Assembly: GCA_023014485.1 (NCBI GenBank)
Contig: JAJOZX010000483.1
Coordinates: 1 to 64,000 of the forward strand
DNA from: Bathynomus jamesi
Taxonomy: Eukaryota > Arthropoda > Malacostraca > Isopoda > Cirolanidae
Direction of reading: 5' to 3'
Length of the DNA: 64,000 bases
Below are positions 1 to 12,900 of this stretch, in pieces. Below the pieces are notes generated by a model. It saw only the letters and a list, made by a program, of their open reading frames with translations. It ran no database searches and was not told the origin of the DNA. Positions within the stretch are counted from its first letter, which is position 1, and every line of letters begins with the position of its first letter. A program made the position numbers and the translations under genes.

Positions 1-1296
1 TGTTCATTTTTACATTGCTCTCCCCTTTAAAATGATATGTATACAATAATATAATAGGGTACAATTAATACAATAGAATTAAGAGAATAACATCCTAACT
101 AATTCAAGTTAAATGACGAATTTTTCTTTACATTACAAATTTTTATACAGAACAAGTGAGTTCGGGTGGTTGGGTACAATGCAGAGTAATCACATCTTTA
201 ACATGACACTTGCTTACAAAATATAAAAAATTCAAAGATTTAATACTTTAATTTAGACAAACAATTAAGTTAGACAAACAATGATATTGTTAATTTAAAA
301 AAAAAAAATTTTTTCTGTGGGAAAAATTACATACATAATGAGTAGTAGATAAAAGGGAAAAACGTAAATCGTACAATCTATAAGCTAATTTTTATTGACT
401 ATTCTAGGTAAAAAATCGAATTACGTAATGGATGATGTATAGACCTGTGGTCTAGTGTGTATTTGTGTGTATTAGGTACAAAGTGTGTATCTTATAAGTT
501 TGAGGGACAGATTAGCTGAGAGGATTGTTAAATTAACTGAATAAATGCCTGAGCAAAAATTTATATATAGTAAGCAAAAATGCTTAAGACTATATAAATA
601 GCATAGTTAGCACTTACACGCAATGAAATAGTTTATTGTGATATCCAATGATTTTAGCATAAGGTTTGTCTATATAGTATATATAGTGTGCATACATGCG
701 TGTGTATGTGTAGGGATTTGGAAGGTTTTTGAATTAACAAAGTTTTAAAAATAATGTATAATAATTTAAGATGGGTTTAGGGTTATAAAATCTTTTAAGT
801 TTAAGTCAATTATTGTTAAAATCTAATTGCAGGTAGTATTAATGATGGTGTATGCATACGAGTTTCATGTGAAAGTGGCTTGAAGTACAGAAAGAAAATG
901 AATTCGAATATGTATCAAAAGTAATAGAATTCAACTAGGATTATCGATTTTACGTAATTAAATCAGTTTACACGTATATTAAGGTAATAAAAAGAAACGT
1001 ACTTAGAGGACCTTACAATTAATGAAAGTAAATCTAGCGGTACTAAAAATTAAATTTTGAAGATGGAATTAAATTCGACTAGTAACATTCCTAGCTATAT
1101 ATGAACTATATAACCATTAACATAAACCAGAAGTATCGGTACGATAACTGAATTAAGAAAATTAAGAATACAAATTAAAAATAGAAATCAATTATGCATT
1201 TTAATGAACTAAACATATAGTATACTTAAAAATAAAAAACACAACTTAACATAAATTGAGGTTATGTTCCATAGTACCAAAGAGGAATTTACCATG

Positions 1297-1331
1297 GTTG
1301 AACCATTGCTCTGGTTGACAATGGGTTCAAC
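1297..1331. other. Imperfect hairpin in each unit
   Basis: GTTGAACCATTG (1297-1308) faces CAATGGGTTCAAC (1319-1331): 12 pairs with one bulged G and a 10-nt loop. The same sequence is kept in all units. Function unknown. Confidence 0.6.
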
Positions 1332-1984
1332 TAGGGTTGGGGTGTTAAAATAAAATAAATTAAAAAACAAGTTTGGAGTACTACATTCGGGGGATTGAGT
1401 GACTAAGTAGGGGGTTATATGTCTGAAATTGACAAATTTTTTTTTTTTTTTAAAGAAAAGGGATTGCTTGTTACACTACTTAGAACAAAAATTAAAAGAG
1501 TTCAAACAAAACGGGGGGACGGCATGTTCCTCCCTATAGTAATTTAAAAAGGAAGTCATTGGACATGATTGATTAATTATTACACTATTACTGTTATCAT
1601 ATCATCATAAAAATTATAAAACTCGTTACAAACATTTGTAAAAACGGTTTTGGTTGCAAACAATAAATATGTCATTTTACCTATATATTTATATACGCAA
1701 CAATGGCATGAAAAGAAAAGACAAATCGGTCAATTTCCTTCTTACAAACAAAAAAAAAATTAAACTAAAGACACAAACCGGTCAATTCAGGTTGAATTTA
1801 ATTCTTTTACTAAAAAAAAAAAGGTTGAATTAAATTCTTAAATTACATTTTCTTAAATTAAATTCTCTTAAACTACAAAGAAAAAGTTGAATTCAATTGA
1901 CTGCATTGGAATGACTTGGGACTTCAAAACTGACTTCTTCAAAGCTGACTTCTTCAAACTGACTTCTTCAAAACTGACTTCTCT

Positions 1985-2252
1985 GACTTGAACTCTCATC
2001 AAGTATTTCTATAAATCTCTGGGGCGGTTGTCCCTCTTGGATGCAACCTATTGACTTGAACTCTTATCAAGTATTTCTATAAATCTCTGGGGCGGTTGTC
2101 CCTCTTGGATGCAACCTTCTGACTTGAACTCTTATCAAGTATTTCTATAAATCTCTGGGGCGGTTGTCCCTCTGGATGCAACCATCTGACTTGAACTCTT
2201 ATCAAGTATTTTTATAAATCTCTGGGGCGGTTGTCCCTCTTGGATGCAACCT
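1985..2252 (+). repeat. 68-bp minisatellite inside each unit (unit 1 example)
   Basis: Each copy is about 68 bp. It starts TGACTTGAACTCTTATCAAG, continues through TCTCTGGGGCGGTTGTCCC and ends GGATGCAACCTTC. Within a copy GGTTG and CAACC can pair across the TCCCTCTTGGATG stretch, so a transcript could fold into a row of hairpins. Copy numbers in units 1 to 9 are 4, 4, 3, 3, 4, 11, 4, 6, 6. The second block position varies between CTATTGAC, CTTCTGAC and CATCTGAC, which lets copies be typed. Confidence 0.95.
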
Positions 2253-2599
2253 TCTGAATCTGAAAACTGATTTGCAACTTATTTGCAACTAAAACTGACT
2301 TGGAACTTACTTGCAACTGATTTGCAGCTGATTTGCAACTAAAACTGACTCGAAACTACTTCGAGTATCTTGAAACTGAAACTGTCTAACTCGAAATCTA
2401 TCAAGTAACTCTATAACTCTATAAACTCTCTGTAAACTCTCTCTCTTAATTTGCAAGTCAATTCAATTCAATAATTTGAAAAAAATTGTAAACAAAAATA
2501 CAAAATATGTAAACAACATTTCACTCGAATGTACGCGAAGGTACGGTACTATTATGTTTGATACATAAAATAAAATTATTCTATACTAACTATAATAGT

Positions 2600-2740
2600 G
2601 AAAATAACTGTGAAATTAACTGTGACATTAACTCTGTGACATTAACTTCTGTGACATTAACTTCTGTGACAATTAACTTCTATGACAATTAACTTCTATG
2701 ACAATTAACTTCTGTGACTTTTAACTCTGTGAAAATTAGT
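2600..2740 (+). repeat. Short TTCTGTGACAATTAAC tandem repeats (unit 1; present in all units)
   Basis: About eight degenerate copies of 15-17 bp, variants TTCTGTGACATTAAC, TTCTATGACAATTAAC and TTCTGTGACTTTTAAC. The same block recurs in each unit, with local loss and shuffling in unit 9 (near 43,000-43,120). Confidence 0.85.
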
Positions 2741-2889
2741 TTCACTAAAAAAAATGTATCACTGGTGTCTGAAATGTTCACTGTGTTTTTTGTAAATTCT
2801 GACTTGATACTCATTATTAACTGTTAATAATACTGACTTTTCAAGTGTTTATAAATTTCTTAAAAAAAACAACTCTGTACTTAATAAAA

Positions 2890-3640
2890 TTTCTACGGGG
2901 AAATCCTTGAGACGTGTCCTGAAGACGTCTTGCTGGCTACTTCTTGGATGAAAACCAGGCGTGGAGAACTTGTAGTCGTGACACACCGGTTCAAGGGTAG
3001 ATGTTACGAACTAGAAGTCGTGACACGCCGTCAAATGGTGGGTCGCCACTTGTTAAACTCTTGGCTACAGACTCGCCAGACTGTTATGCCAATATCTTCT
3101 ATGTGCTTGGGGTGCTAGTTTTTTATCCTGGGGCAGGGTCGCCAGACTGTTAAGATCCTGGTAAAGAGTCGCCAGACTGTTTGACCCAATATCTTCTATG
3201 GTGCTTGGGTTATCTCGTATCGACGAGGCGCTCTTGTTTGAAGGCAGCAACGGACCTGTTACTTGCAGTAGTTTCTTCTATACTACTCTCCGAGTTCTTC
3301 TTTAGTGGCTCGGAGGATTCTGAGAGGCTTATTAAATTCTTTGAGGTTTCTCCCCGATTCTTCTTGTAACTTATCGGGAGATTCTAATGACTAAGTTTTC
3401 TGAAGATAGCCCAACTCGAAGGGGAAAATAAAAAGTTTCTCTTACTGTAATTTACTTCTTAAAAATTTACAGGTAGTGGTCTGAATTTTACAGGGTAGAG
3501 GTTCGACCTCTTTCGACCATGGCTCAGGCCGGAATCTAAAAAGTTAAGGAGGCAAGGGGCCTCTGCCCCCTCCCCGCAGCGAGGCTGCTAACAAGGGAGT
3601 CTCGTAGTAGTGACCAAAGAGGAGTCCCGTAATGAAGTGA
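2890..3640. other. GC-richer core with conserved short inverted repeats (unit 1; repeated nine times)
   Basis: This stretch of about 750 bp stands out from the AT-rich unit and is well conserved in all nine copies (starting near 2890, 7873, 12793, 17705, 22697, 28146, 33127, 38205 and 43290). Inverted repeats seen in unit 1: AGACGT/ACGTCT (2910-2930); CTCCGAG/CTCGGAG, perfect 7 bp (3288-3315); TCTCCCCGAT/ATCGGGAGA with one bulge (3349-3381); AGAGG-TTCGA-CCTCT (3497-3511); GGGGC-CTCT-GCCCC (3556-3569), extendable by outer GGAGG/CCTCC. It also holds direct repeats: GTCGCCAGACTGTT repeated around 3070-3180, AATATCTTCTATG twice, and GTCGTGACAC twice. The pattern could be a structured non-coding RNA or a protein-binding region. 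No known RNA family was recognised, and neither transcription nor strand can be read from sequence. Confidence 0.5.
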
Positions 3641-4305
3641 AGTTCATTTTACAAATACATGTATCATATAAACCTAAATGTTGGGGGAAGGCAGTGAAGG
3701 TTAAGTTCCCCCCTTTTAAACACATGATCAGATGTTTGAAAGATTCCAAATAAAAATAAAAAATAAAAAAAACTAATCATATTTTTTTTGCCGAGTCTTC
3801 ATTTCTGAAGGCGATATCATTTCATAGTAGTACCTAAGTACAATTTGAGTACACGACTGAGTACATTTTCGTTTGGGTTTATTACAATTATGATTGCAAT
3901 TATGGGTTACTTCACATTCGCTTATGATTGTCCATTACAGTTCTATTAAAGTACATTCTTACATTATATATTAAGTCATTACATTCAATTACAGTTTCAT
4001 TGAAGTACATTACAAATTATTATTAATTACAGTTTCATTAAAGTACATTACGTTATATTAAATTAAAGTATTACAGTTAATTACAATTAAACAGTTACAG
4101 TACTATAACTTTGTTTTGTTTTTACAGTATTTCATATTAATAGACAATTAAGATGTTAGAAATATAATACAAAGTACATGGGCACATACGGTATGGATTT
4201 ATATCAACATAATATGTTATATTATGTTATAATATGTTATAAATTTGAATCAGAGCGAGAGATTTATCTTAGAAGCGTTCGATTTTGCTGTGATTAGCGA
4301 ATTCG

Positions 4306-4347
4306 ATCACTTACCTAAGCATTTTCGAGTTCATTGCGGGAGGTGAT
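4306..4347 (-). other. Hairpin carrying a consensus 5' splice site on the minus strand (each unit)
   Basis: On the minus strand the sequence reads ATCACCTCCCGC, about 20 nt of loop, then TTAGGTAAGTGAT. AGGTAAGT is a consensus splice donor, and it sits in the 3' arm of an imperfect stem (ATCAC pairs GTGAT; the inner part pairs with two mismatches). All nine units keep it, with small changes in unit 6. A donor inside the first stem-loop is the layout of spliced-leader RNAs, but no Sm-binding site is obvious downstream, so this is weak. It may be chance. Confidence 0.25.
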
Positions 4348-4623
4348 ATAATAAAAAATAAAAATAAAAAAAATAATACGAGAACGTATTTGTGCGTTTT
4401 CGAACGAATGCATAAAGTTTTGCGTTTCATAGACTGACACGAGTAAAAATGAATATTTAATAAAATTTATATAGGATAATGGTCAAGATAAGATATGGAC
4501 GTATAGATGAATATGGTTGAATAATAATATTTATACTACATAACACAACAACATTATTATTAAAGAATTTACCATACATTGCATACTAGAGATATGATGA
4601 AGGGAAATTAATGACGGGAAAAT

Positions 4624-4631
4624 GTGACGTC
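4624..4631. promoter_or_regulatory. Palindromic TGACGTCA (CRE-type) site in each unit
   Basis: A full 8-bp TGACGTCA, the consensus for CREB/ATF factors in animals, occurs once per unit in a conserved context (AAAATGTGACGTCATAG). One exact 8-mer per 5 kb is only slightly more than chance, but its retention in all nine copies is visible. Binding is not shown. Confidence 0.3.
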
Positions 4632-4980
4632 ATAGTTATTGAATTTGTACGTATAGTACAAATCATTATTAGGAAGATTTACAAGAACGAATTAGAGACA
4701 AAGAGTGGATATTAATGACTAAGAAGTACAACTACGGGTTCCAATCCTGTTATATGCAATGCGTATGCATAATCTAGGGTCGAGGGTGAGATGCAAGACA
4801 ATCATAATTAATTATAATAAATTCTATAACAAATGGAAAATGGATACGACTAAACCATAGAAATGGTAGATCGTAGGGTTATGACACAAACAAAAGTAGA
4901 AAGCTACAAAATTAAATTTTTATCCAAACTCGCGTTAAGCGATTTTGGTTCTTATGTAAAAATGAATATTGATTATTCAT

Positions 4981-7900
4981 TGTTCATTTTTACATTGCTC
5001 TCCCCTTTAAAATGATATGTATACAATAATATAATAGGGTACAATTAATACAATAGAATTAAGAGAATAACATCCTAACTAATTCAAGTTAAATGACGAA
5101 TTTTTCTTTACATTACAAATTTTTATACAGAACAAGTGAGTTCGGGTGGTTGGGTACAATGCAGAGTAATCACATCTTTAACATGACACTTGCTTACAAA
5201 ATATAAAAAAATTCAAAGATTTAATACTTTAATTTAGACAAACAATTAAGTTAGACAAACAATGATATTGTTAAATTTAAAAAAAAAAAATATTTTTCTG
5301 TGGGAAAAATTACATACATAATGAGTAGTAGATAAAAGGGAAAAACGTAAATCGTACAATCTATAAGCTAATTTTTATTGACTATTCTAGGTAAAAAATC
5401 GAATTACGTAATGGATGATGTATAGACCTGTGGTCTAGTGTGTATTTGTGTGTATTAGGTACAAAGTGTGTATCTTATAAGTTTGAGGGACAGATTAGCT
5501 GAGAGGATTGTTAAATTGAATAAATGCCTGAGCAAAAATTTATATATAGTAAGCAAAAATGCTTAAGACTATATAAATAGCATAGTTAGCACTTACACGC
5601 AATGAAATAGTTTATTGTGATATCCAATGATTTTAGCATAAGGTTTGTCTATATAGTATATATAGTGTGCATACATGCGTGTGTATGTGTAGGGATTTGG
5701 AAGGTTTTTGAATTAACAAAGTTTTAAAAATAATGTATAATAATTTAAGATGGGTTTAGGGTTATAAAATCTTTTAAGTTTAAGTCAATTATTGTTAAAA
5801 TCTAATTGCAGGTAGTATTAATGATGGTGTATGCATACGAGTTTCATGTGAAAGTGGCTTGAAGTACAGAAAGAAAATGAATTCGAATATGTATCAAAAG
5901 TAATAGAATTCAACTAGGATTATCGATTTTACGTAATTAAATCAGTTACACGTATATTAAGGTAATAAAAAGAAACGTACTTAGAGGACCTTACAATTAA
6001 TGAAAGTAAATCTAGCGGTACTAAAAATTAAATTTTGAAGATGGAATTAAATTCGACTAGTAACATTCCTAGCTATATATGAACTATATAACCATTAACA
6101 TAAACCAGAAGTATCGGTACGATAACTGAATTAAGAAAATTAAGAATACAAATTAAAAATAGAAATCAATTATGCATTTTAATGAACTAAACATATAGTA
6201 TACTTAAAAATAAAAAACACAACTTAACATAAATTGAGGTTATGTTCCATAGTACCAAAGAGGAATTTACCATGGTTGAACCATTGCTCTGGTTGACAAT
6301 GGGTTCAACTAGGGTTGGGGTGTTAAAATAAAATAAAATTAAAAAACAAAGTTTGGAGTACTACATTCGGGGGGATTGAGTGACTAAGTAGGGGGTTATA
6401 TGTCTGAAATTGACAAATTTTTTTTTTTTTTTTAAAGAAAAGGGATTGCTTGTTACACTACTTAGAACAAAAATTAAAAGAGTTCAAACAAAACGGGGGG
6501 ACGGCATGTTCCTCCCTATAGTAATTTAAAAAGGAAGTCATTGGACATGATTGATTAATTATTACACTATTACTGTTATCATATCATCATAAAAATTATA
6601 AAACTCGTTACAAACATTTGTAAAAACGGTTTTGGTTGCAAACAATAAAATATGTCATTTTACCTATATATTTATATACGCAACAATGGCATGAAAAGAA
6701 AAGACAAATCGGTCAATTTCCTTCTTACAAACAAAAAAAAAATTAAACTAAAGACACAAACCGGTCAATTCAGGTTGAATTTAATTCTTTTACTAAAAAA
6801 AAAAAGGTTGAATTAAATTCTTAAATTACATTTTCTTAAATTAAATTCTCTTAAACTACAAAGAAAAAGTTGAATTCAATTGACTGCATTGGAATGACTT
6901 GGGACTTCAAAACTGACTTCTTCAAAGCTGACTTCTTCAAAACTGACTTCTTCAAAACTGACTTCTCTGACTTGAACTCTCATCAAGTATTTCTATAAAT
7001 CTCTGGGGCGGTTGTCCCTCTTGGATGCAACCTATTGACTTGAACTCTTATCAAGTATTTCTATAAATCTCTGGGGCGGTTGTCCCTCTTGGATGCAACC
7101 TTCTGACTTGAACTCTTATCAAGTATTTCTATAAATCTCTGGGGCGGTTGTCCCTCTGGATGCAACCATCTGACTTGAACTCTTATCAAGTATTTTTATA
7201 AATCTCTGGGGCGGTTGTCCCTCTTGGATGCAACCTTCTGAATCTGAAAACTGATTTGCAACTTATTTGCAACTAAAACTGACTTGGAACTTACTTGCAA
7301 CTGATTTGCAGCTGATTTGCAACTAAAACTGACTCGAAACTACTTCGAGTATCTTGAAACTGAAACTGTCTAACTCGAAATCTATCAAGTAACTCTATAA
7401 CTCTATAAACTCTCTGTAAACTCTCTCTCTTAATTTGCAAGTCAATTCAATTCAATAATTTGAAAAAAATTGTAAACAAAAATACAAAATATGTAAACAA
7501 CATTTCACTCGAATGTACGCGAAGGTACGGTACTATTATGTTTGATACATAAAATAAAATTATTCTATACTAACTATAATAGTGAAAATAACTGTGAAAT
7601 TAACTGTGACATTAACTCTGTGACATTAACTTCTGTGACATTAACTTCTGTGACAATTAACTTCTATGACAATTAACTTCTATGACAATTAACTTCTGTG
7701 ACTTTTAACTCTGTGAAAATTAGTTTCACTAAAAAAAAATGTATCACTGGTGTCTGAAATGTTCACTGTGTTTTTTGTAAATTCTGACTTGATACTCATT
7801 ATTAACTGTTAATAATACTGACTTTTCAAGTGTTTATAAATTTCTTAAAAAAAAACAACTCTGTACTTAATAAAATTTCTACGGGGAAATCCTTGAGACG

Positions 7901-9970
7901 TGTCCTGAAGACGTCTTGCTGGCTACTTCTTGGATGAAAACCAGGCGTGGAGAACTTGTAGTCGTGACACACCGGTTCAAGGGTAGATGTTACGAACTAG
8001 AAGTCGTGACACGCCGTCAAATGGTGGGTCGCCACTTGTTAAACTCTTGGCTACAGACTCGCCAGACTGTTATGCCAATATCTTCTATGTGCTTGGGGTG
8101 CTAGTTTTTTATCCTGGGGCAGGGTCGCCAGACTGTTAAGATCCTGGTAAAGAGTCGCCAGACTGTTTGACCCAATATCTTCTATGGTGCTTGGGTTATC
8201 TCGTATCGACGAGGCGCTCTTGTTTGAAGGCAGCAACGGACCTGTTACTTGCAGTAGTTTCTTCTATACTACTCTCCGAGTTCTTCTTTAGTGGCTCGGA
8301 GGATTCTGAGAGGCTTATTAAATTCTTTGAGGTTTCTCCCCGATTCTTCTTGTAACTTATCGGGAGATTCTAATGACTAAGTTTTCTGAAGATAGCCCAA
8401 CTCGAAGGGGAAAATAAAAAGTTTCTCTTACTGTAATTTACTTCTTAAAAATTTACAGGTAGTGGTCTGAATTTTACAGGGGTAGAGGTTCGACCTCTTT
8501 CGACCATGGCTCAGGCCGGAATCTAAAAAGTTAAGGAGGCAAGGGGCCTCTGCCCCCTCCCCGCAGCGAGGCTGCTAACAAGGGAGTCTCGTAGTAGTGA
8601 CCAAAGAGGAGTCCCGTAATGAAGTGAAGTTCATTTTACAAATACATGTATCATATAAACCTAAATGTTGGGGGAAGGCAGTTGAAGGTTAAGTTCCCCC
8701 CTTTTAAACACATGATCAGATGTTTGAAAGATTCCAAATAAAAATAAAAAAACTAAAAAAAAACTAATCATATTTTTTTTGCCGAGTCTTCATTTCTGAA
8801 GGCGATATCATTTCATAGTAGTACCTAAGTACAATTTGAGTACACGACTGAGTACATTTTCGTTTGGGTTTATTACAATTATGATTGCAATTATGGGTTA
8901 CTTCACATTCGCTTATGATTGTCCATTACAGTTCTATTAAAGTACATTCTTACATTATATATTAAGTCATTACATTCAATTACAGTTTCATTGAAGTACA
9001 TTACAAATTATTATTAATTACAGTTTCATTAAAGTACATTACGTTATATTAAATTAAAGTATTACAGTTAATTACAATTAAACAGTTACAGTACTATAAC
9101 TTTGTTTTGTTTTTACAGTATTTCATATTAATAGACAATTAAGATGTTAGAAATATAATACAAAGTACATGGGCACATACGGTATGGATTTATATCAACA
9201 TAATATGTTATATTATGTTATAATATGTTATAAATTTGAATCAGAGCGAGAGATTTATCTTAGAAGCGTTCGATTTTGCTGTGATTAGCGAATTCGATCA
9301 CTTACCTAAGCATTTTCGAGTTCATTGCGGGAGGTGATATAATAAAAAATAAAAATAAAAAAATAATACGAGAACGTATTTGTGCGTTTTCGAACGAATG
9401 CATAAAGTTTTGCGTTTCATAGACTGACACGAGTAAAAATGAATATTTAATAAAATTTATATAGGATAATGGTCAAGATAAGATATGGACGTATAGATGA
9501 ATATGGTTGAATAATAATATTTATACTACATAACACAACAACATTATTATTAAAGAATTTACCATACATTGCATACTAGAGATATGATGAAGGGAAATTA
9601 ATGACGGGAAAATGTGACGTCATAGTTATTGAATTTGTACGTATAGTACAAATCATTATTAGGAAGATTTACAAGAACGAATTAGAGACAAAGAGTGGAT
9701 ATTAATGACTAAGAAGTACAACTACGGGTTCCAATCCTGTTATATGCAATGCGTATGCATAATCTAGGGTCGAGGGTGAGATGCAAGACAATCATAATTA
9801 ATTATAATAAATTCTATAACAAATGGAAAATGGATACGACTAAACCATAGAAATGGTAGATCGTAGGGTTATGACACAAACAAAAGTAGAAAGCTACAAA
9901 ATTAAATTTTTATCCAAACTCGCGTTAAGCGATTTTGGTTCTTATGTAAAAATGAATATTGATTATTCAT
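4981..9970 (+). repeat. Array unit 2
   Basis: Four minisatellite copies (about 6967-7236). Nearly identical to unit 1; a 4-nt deletion near 5515 (TTAAATTGAATAAA where other units have TTAAATTAACTGAATAAA) marks this copy. Confidence 0.95.
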
Positions 9971-12900
9971 TGTTCATTTTTACATTGCTCTCCCCTTTAA
10001 AATGATATGTATACAATAATATAATAGGGTACAATTAATACAATAGAATTAAGAGAATAACATCCTAACTAATTCAAGTTAAATGACGAATTTTTCTTTA
10101 CATTACAAATTTTTATACAGAACAAGTGAGTTCGGGTGGTTGGGTACAATGCAGAGTAATCACATCTTTAACATGACACTTGCTTACAAAATATAAAAAA
10201 ATTCAAAGATTTAATACTTTAATTTAGACAAACAATTAAGTTAGACAAACAATGATATTGTTAAATTTAAAAAAAAAAATATTTTTCTGTGGGAAAAATT
10301 ACATACATAATGAGTAGTAGATAAAAGGGAAAAACGTAAATCGTACAATCTATAAGCTAATTTTTATTGACTATTCTAGGTAAAAAATCGAATTACGTAA
10401 TGGATGATGTATAGACCTGTGGTCTAGTGTGTATTTGTGTGTATTAGGTACAAAGTGTGTATCTTATAAGTTTGAGGGACAGATTAGCTGAGAGGATTGT
10501 TAAATTAACTGAATAAATGCCTGAGCAAAAATTTATATATAGTAAGCAAAAATGCTTAAGACTATATAAATAGCATAGTTAGCACTTACACGCAATGAAA
10601 TAGTTTATTGTGATATCCAATGATTTTAGCATAAGGTTTGTCTATATAGTATATATAGTGTGCATACATGCGTGTGTATGTGTAGGGATTTGGAAGGTTT
10701 TTGAATTAACAAAGTTTTAAAAATAATGTATAATAATTTAAGATGGGTTTAGGGTTATAAAATCTTTTAAGTTTAAGTCAATTATTGTTAAAATCTAATT
10801 GCAGGTAGTATTAATGATGGTGTATGCATACGAGTTTCATGTGAAAGTGGCTTGAAGTACAGAAAGAAAATGAATTCGAATATGTATCAAAAGTAATAGA
10901 ATTCAACTAGGATTATCGATTTTACGTAATTAAATCAGTTACACGTATATTAAGGTAATAAAAAGAAACGTACTTAGAGGACCTTACAATTAATGAAAGT
11001 AAATCTAGCGGTACTAAAAATTAAATTTTGAAGATGGAATTAAATTCGACTAGTAACATTCCTAGCTATATATGAACTATATAACCATTAACATAAACCA
11101 GAAGTATCGGTACGATAACTGAATTAAGAAAATTAAGAATACAAATTAAAAATAGAAATCAATTATGCATTTTAATGAACTAAACATATAGTATACTTAA
11201 AAATAAAAAACACAACTTAACATAAATTGAGGTTATGTTCCATAGTACCAAAGAGGAATTTACCATGGTTGAACCATTGCTCTGGTTGACAATGGGTTCA
11301 ACTAGGGTTGGGGTGTTAAAATAAAATAAAATTAAAAAACAAAGTTTGGAGTACTACATTCGGGGGGATTGAGTGACTAAGTAGGGGGTTATATGTCTGA
11401 AATTGACAAATTTTTTTTTTTTTTTAAAGAAAAGGGATTGCTTGTTACACTACTTAGAACAAAAATTAAAAGAGTTCAAACAAAACGGGGGGACGGCATG
11501 TTCCTCCCTATAGTAATTTAAAAAGGAAGTCATTGGACATGATTGATTAATTATTACACTATTACTGTTATCATATCATCATAAAAATTATAAAACTCGT
11601 TACAAACATTTGTAAAAACGGTTTTGGTTGCAAACAATAAAATATGTCATTTTACCTATATATTTATATACGCAACAATGGCATGAAAAGAAAAGACAAA
11701 TCGGTCAATTTCCTTCTTACAAACAAAAAAAAAAATTAAACTAAAGACACAAACCGGTCAATTCAGGTTGAATTTAATTCTTTTACTAAAAAAAAAAAAG
11801 GTTGAATTAAATTCTTAAATTACATTTTCTTAAATTAAATTCTCTTAAACTACAAAGAAAAGTTGAATTCAATTGACTGCATTGGAATGACTTGGGACTT
11901 CAAACTGACTTCTTCAAAGCTGACTTCTTCAAAACTGACTTCTTCAAACTGACTTCTCTGACTTGAACTCTCATCAAGTATTTCTATAAATCTCTGGGGC
12001 GGTTGTCCCTCTTGGATGCAACCTATTGACTTGAACTCTTATCAAGTATTTCTATAAATCTCTGGGGCGGTTGTCCCTCTGGATGCAACCTTCTGACTTG
12101 ACCTTATCATATATTTTTATAAATCTCTGGGGCGGTTGTCCCTCTTGGATGCAACCTTCTGAATCTGAAAACTGATTTGCAACTTATTTGCAACTAAAAC
12201 TGACTTGGAACTTACTTGCAACTGATTTGCAGCTGATTTGCAACTAAAACTGACTCGAAACTACTTCGAGTATCTTGAAACTGAAACTGTCTAACTCGAA
12301 ATCTATCAAGTAACTCTATAACTCTATAAACTCTCTGTAAACTCTCTCTCTTAATTTGCAAGTCAATTCAATTCAATAATTTGAAAAAAATTGTAAACAA
12401 AAATACAAAATATGTAAACAACATTTCACTCGAATGTACGCGAAGGTACGGTACTATTATGTTTGATACATAAAATAAATTATTCTATACTAACTATAAT
12501 AGTGAAAATAACTGTGAAATTAACTGTGACATTAACTCTGTGACATTAACTTCTGTGACATTAACTTCTGTGACAATTAACTTCTATGACAATTAACTTC
12601 TATGACAATTAACTTCTGTGACTTTTAACTCTGTGAAAATTAGTTTCACTAAAAAAAAATGTATCACTGGTGTCTGAATGTTCACTGTGTTTTTTGTAAA
12701 TTCTGACTTGATACTCATTATTAACTGTTAATAATACTGACTTTTCAAGTGTTTATAAATTTCTTAAAAAAAAACAACTCTGTACTTAATAAAATTTCTA
12801 CGGGAAATCCTTGAGACGTGTCCTGAAGACGTCTTGCTGGCTACTTCTTGGATGAAAACCAGGCGTGGAGAACTTGTAGTCGTGACACACCGGTTCAAGG

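Larger units (their letters stand above)
1..4980 (+). repeat. Array unit 1
   Basis: Used here as the reference unit. Layout in order: AT-rich segment with an imperfect hairpin (1297-1331); poly-T run near 1437; short CTGACTTCTTCAAA repeats (about 1925-1985); four 68-bp minisatellite copies (about 1985-2252); TTTGCAACT-rich stretch; TTCTGTGACAATTAAC repeats (about 2600-2740); GC-richer core (about 2890-3640); ATTACAGTTTCATTAAAGTA repeats (about 3935-4060); a minus-strand splice-donor hairpin (4306-4347); and a palindromic TGACGTCA at 4624. Confidence 0.95.

Noticed and set aside
2930..3118. 62-codon frame repeated in most array units (2930, 7916, 12834, 17747, 22739, 33169, 38247, 43332)
   Set aside because: It starts at TTG, not ATG, and is changed or lost by frameshifts in units 6 and 8. 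Its conservation matches that of surrounding non-coding DNA. The overlapping antisense and shifted frames behave the same way.
3405..3430. CTGAAGA followed by GGGGAAAA as a hammerhead in the 5-kb unit
   Set aside because: The first pairs of stem II do not form and no stem I or III is evident.
3490..3515. GGTTCGACC as a tRNA T-arm or polymerase III B box
   Set aside because: The loop is 5 rather than 7 nt, the B box has two mismatches, and no A box or cloverleaf fits upstream.
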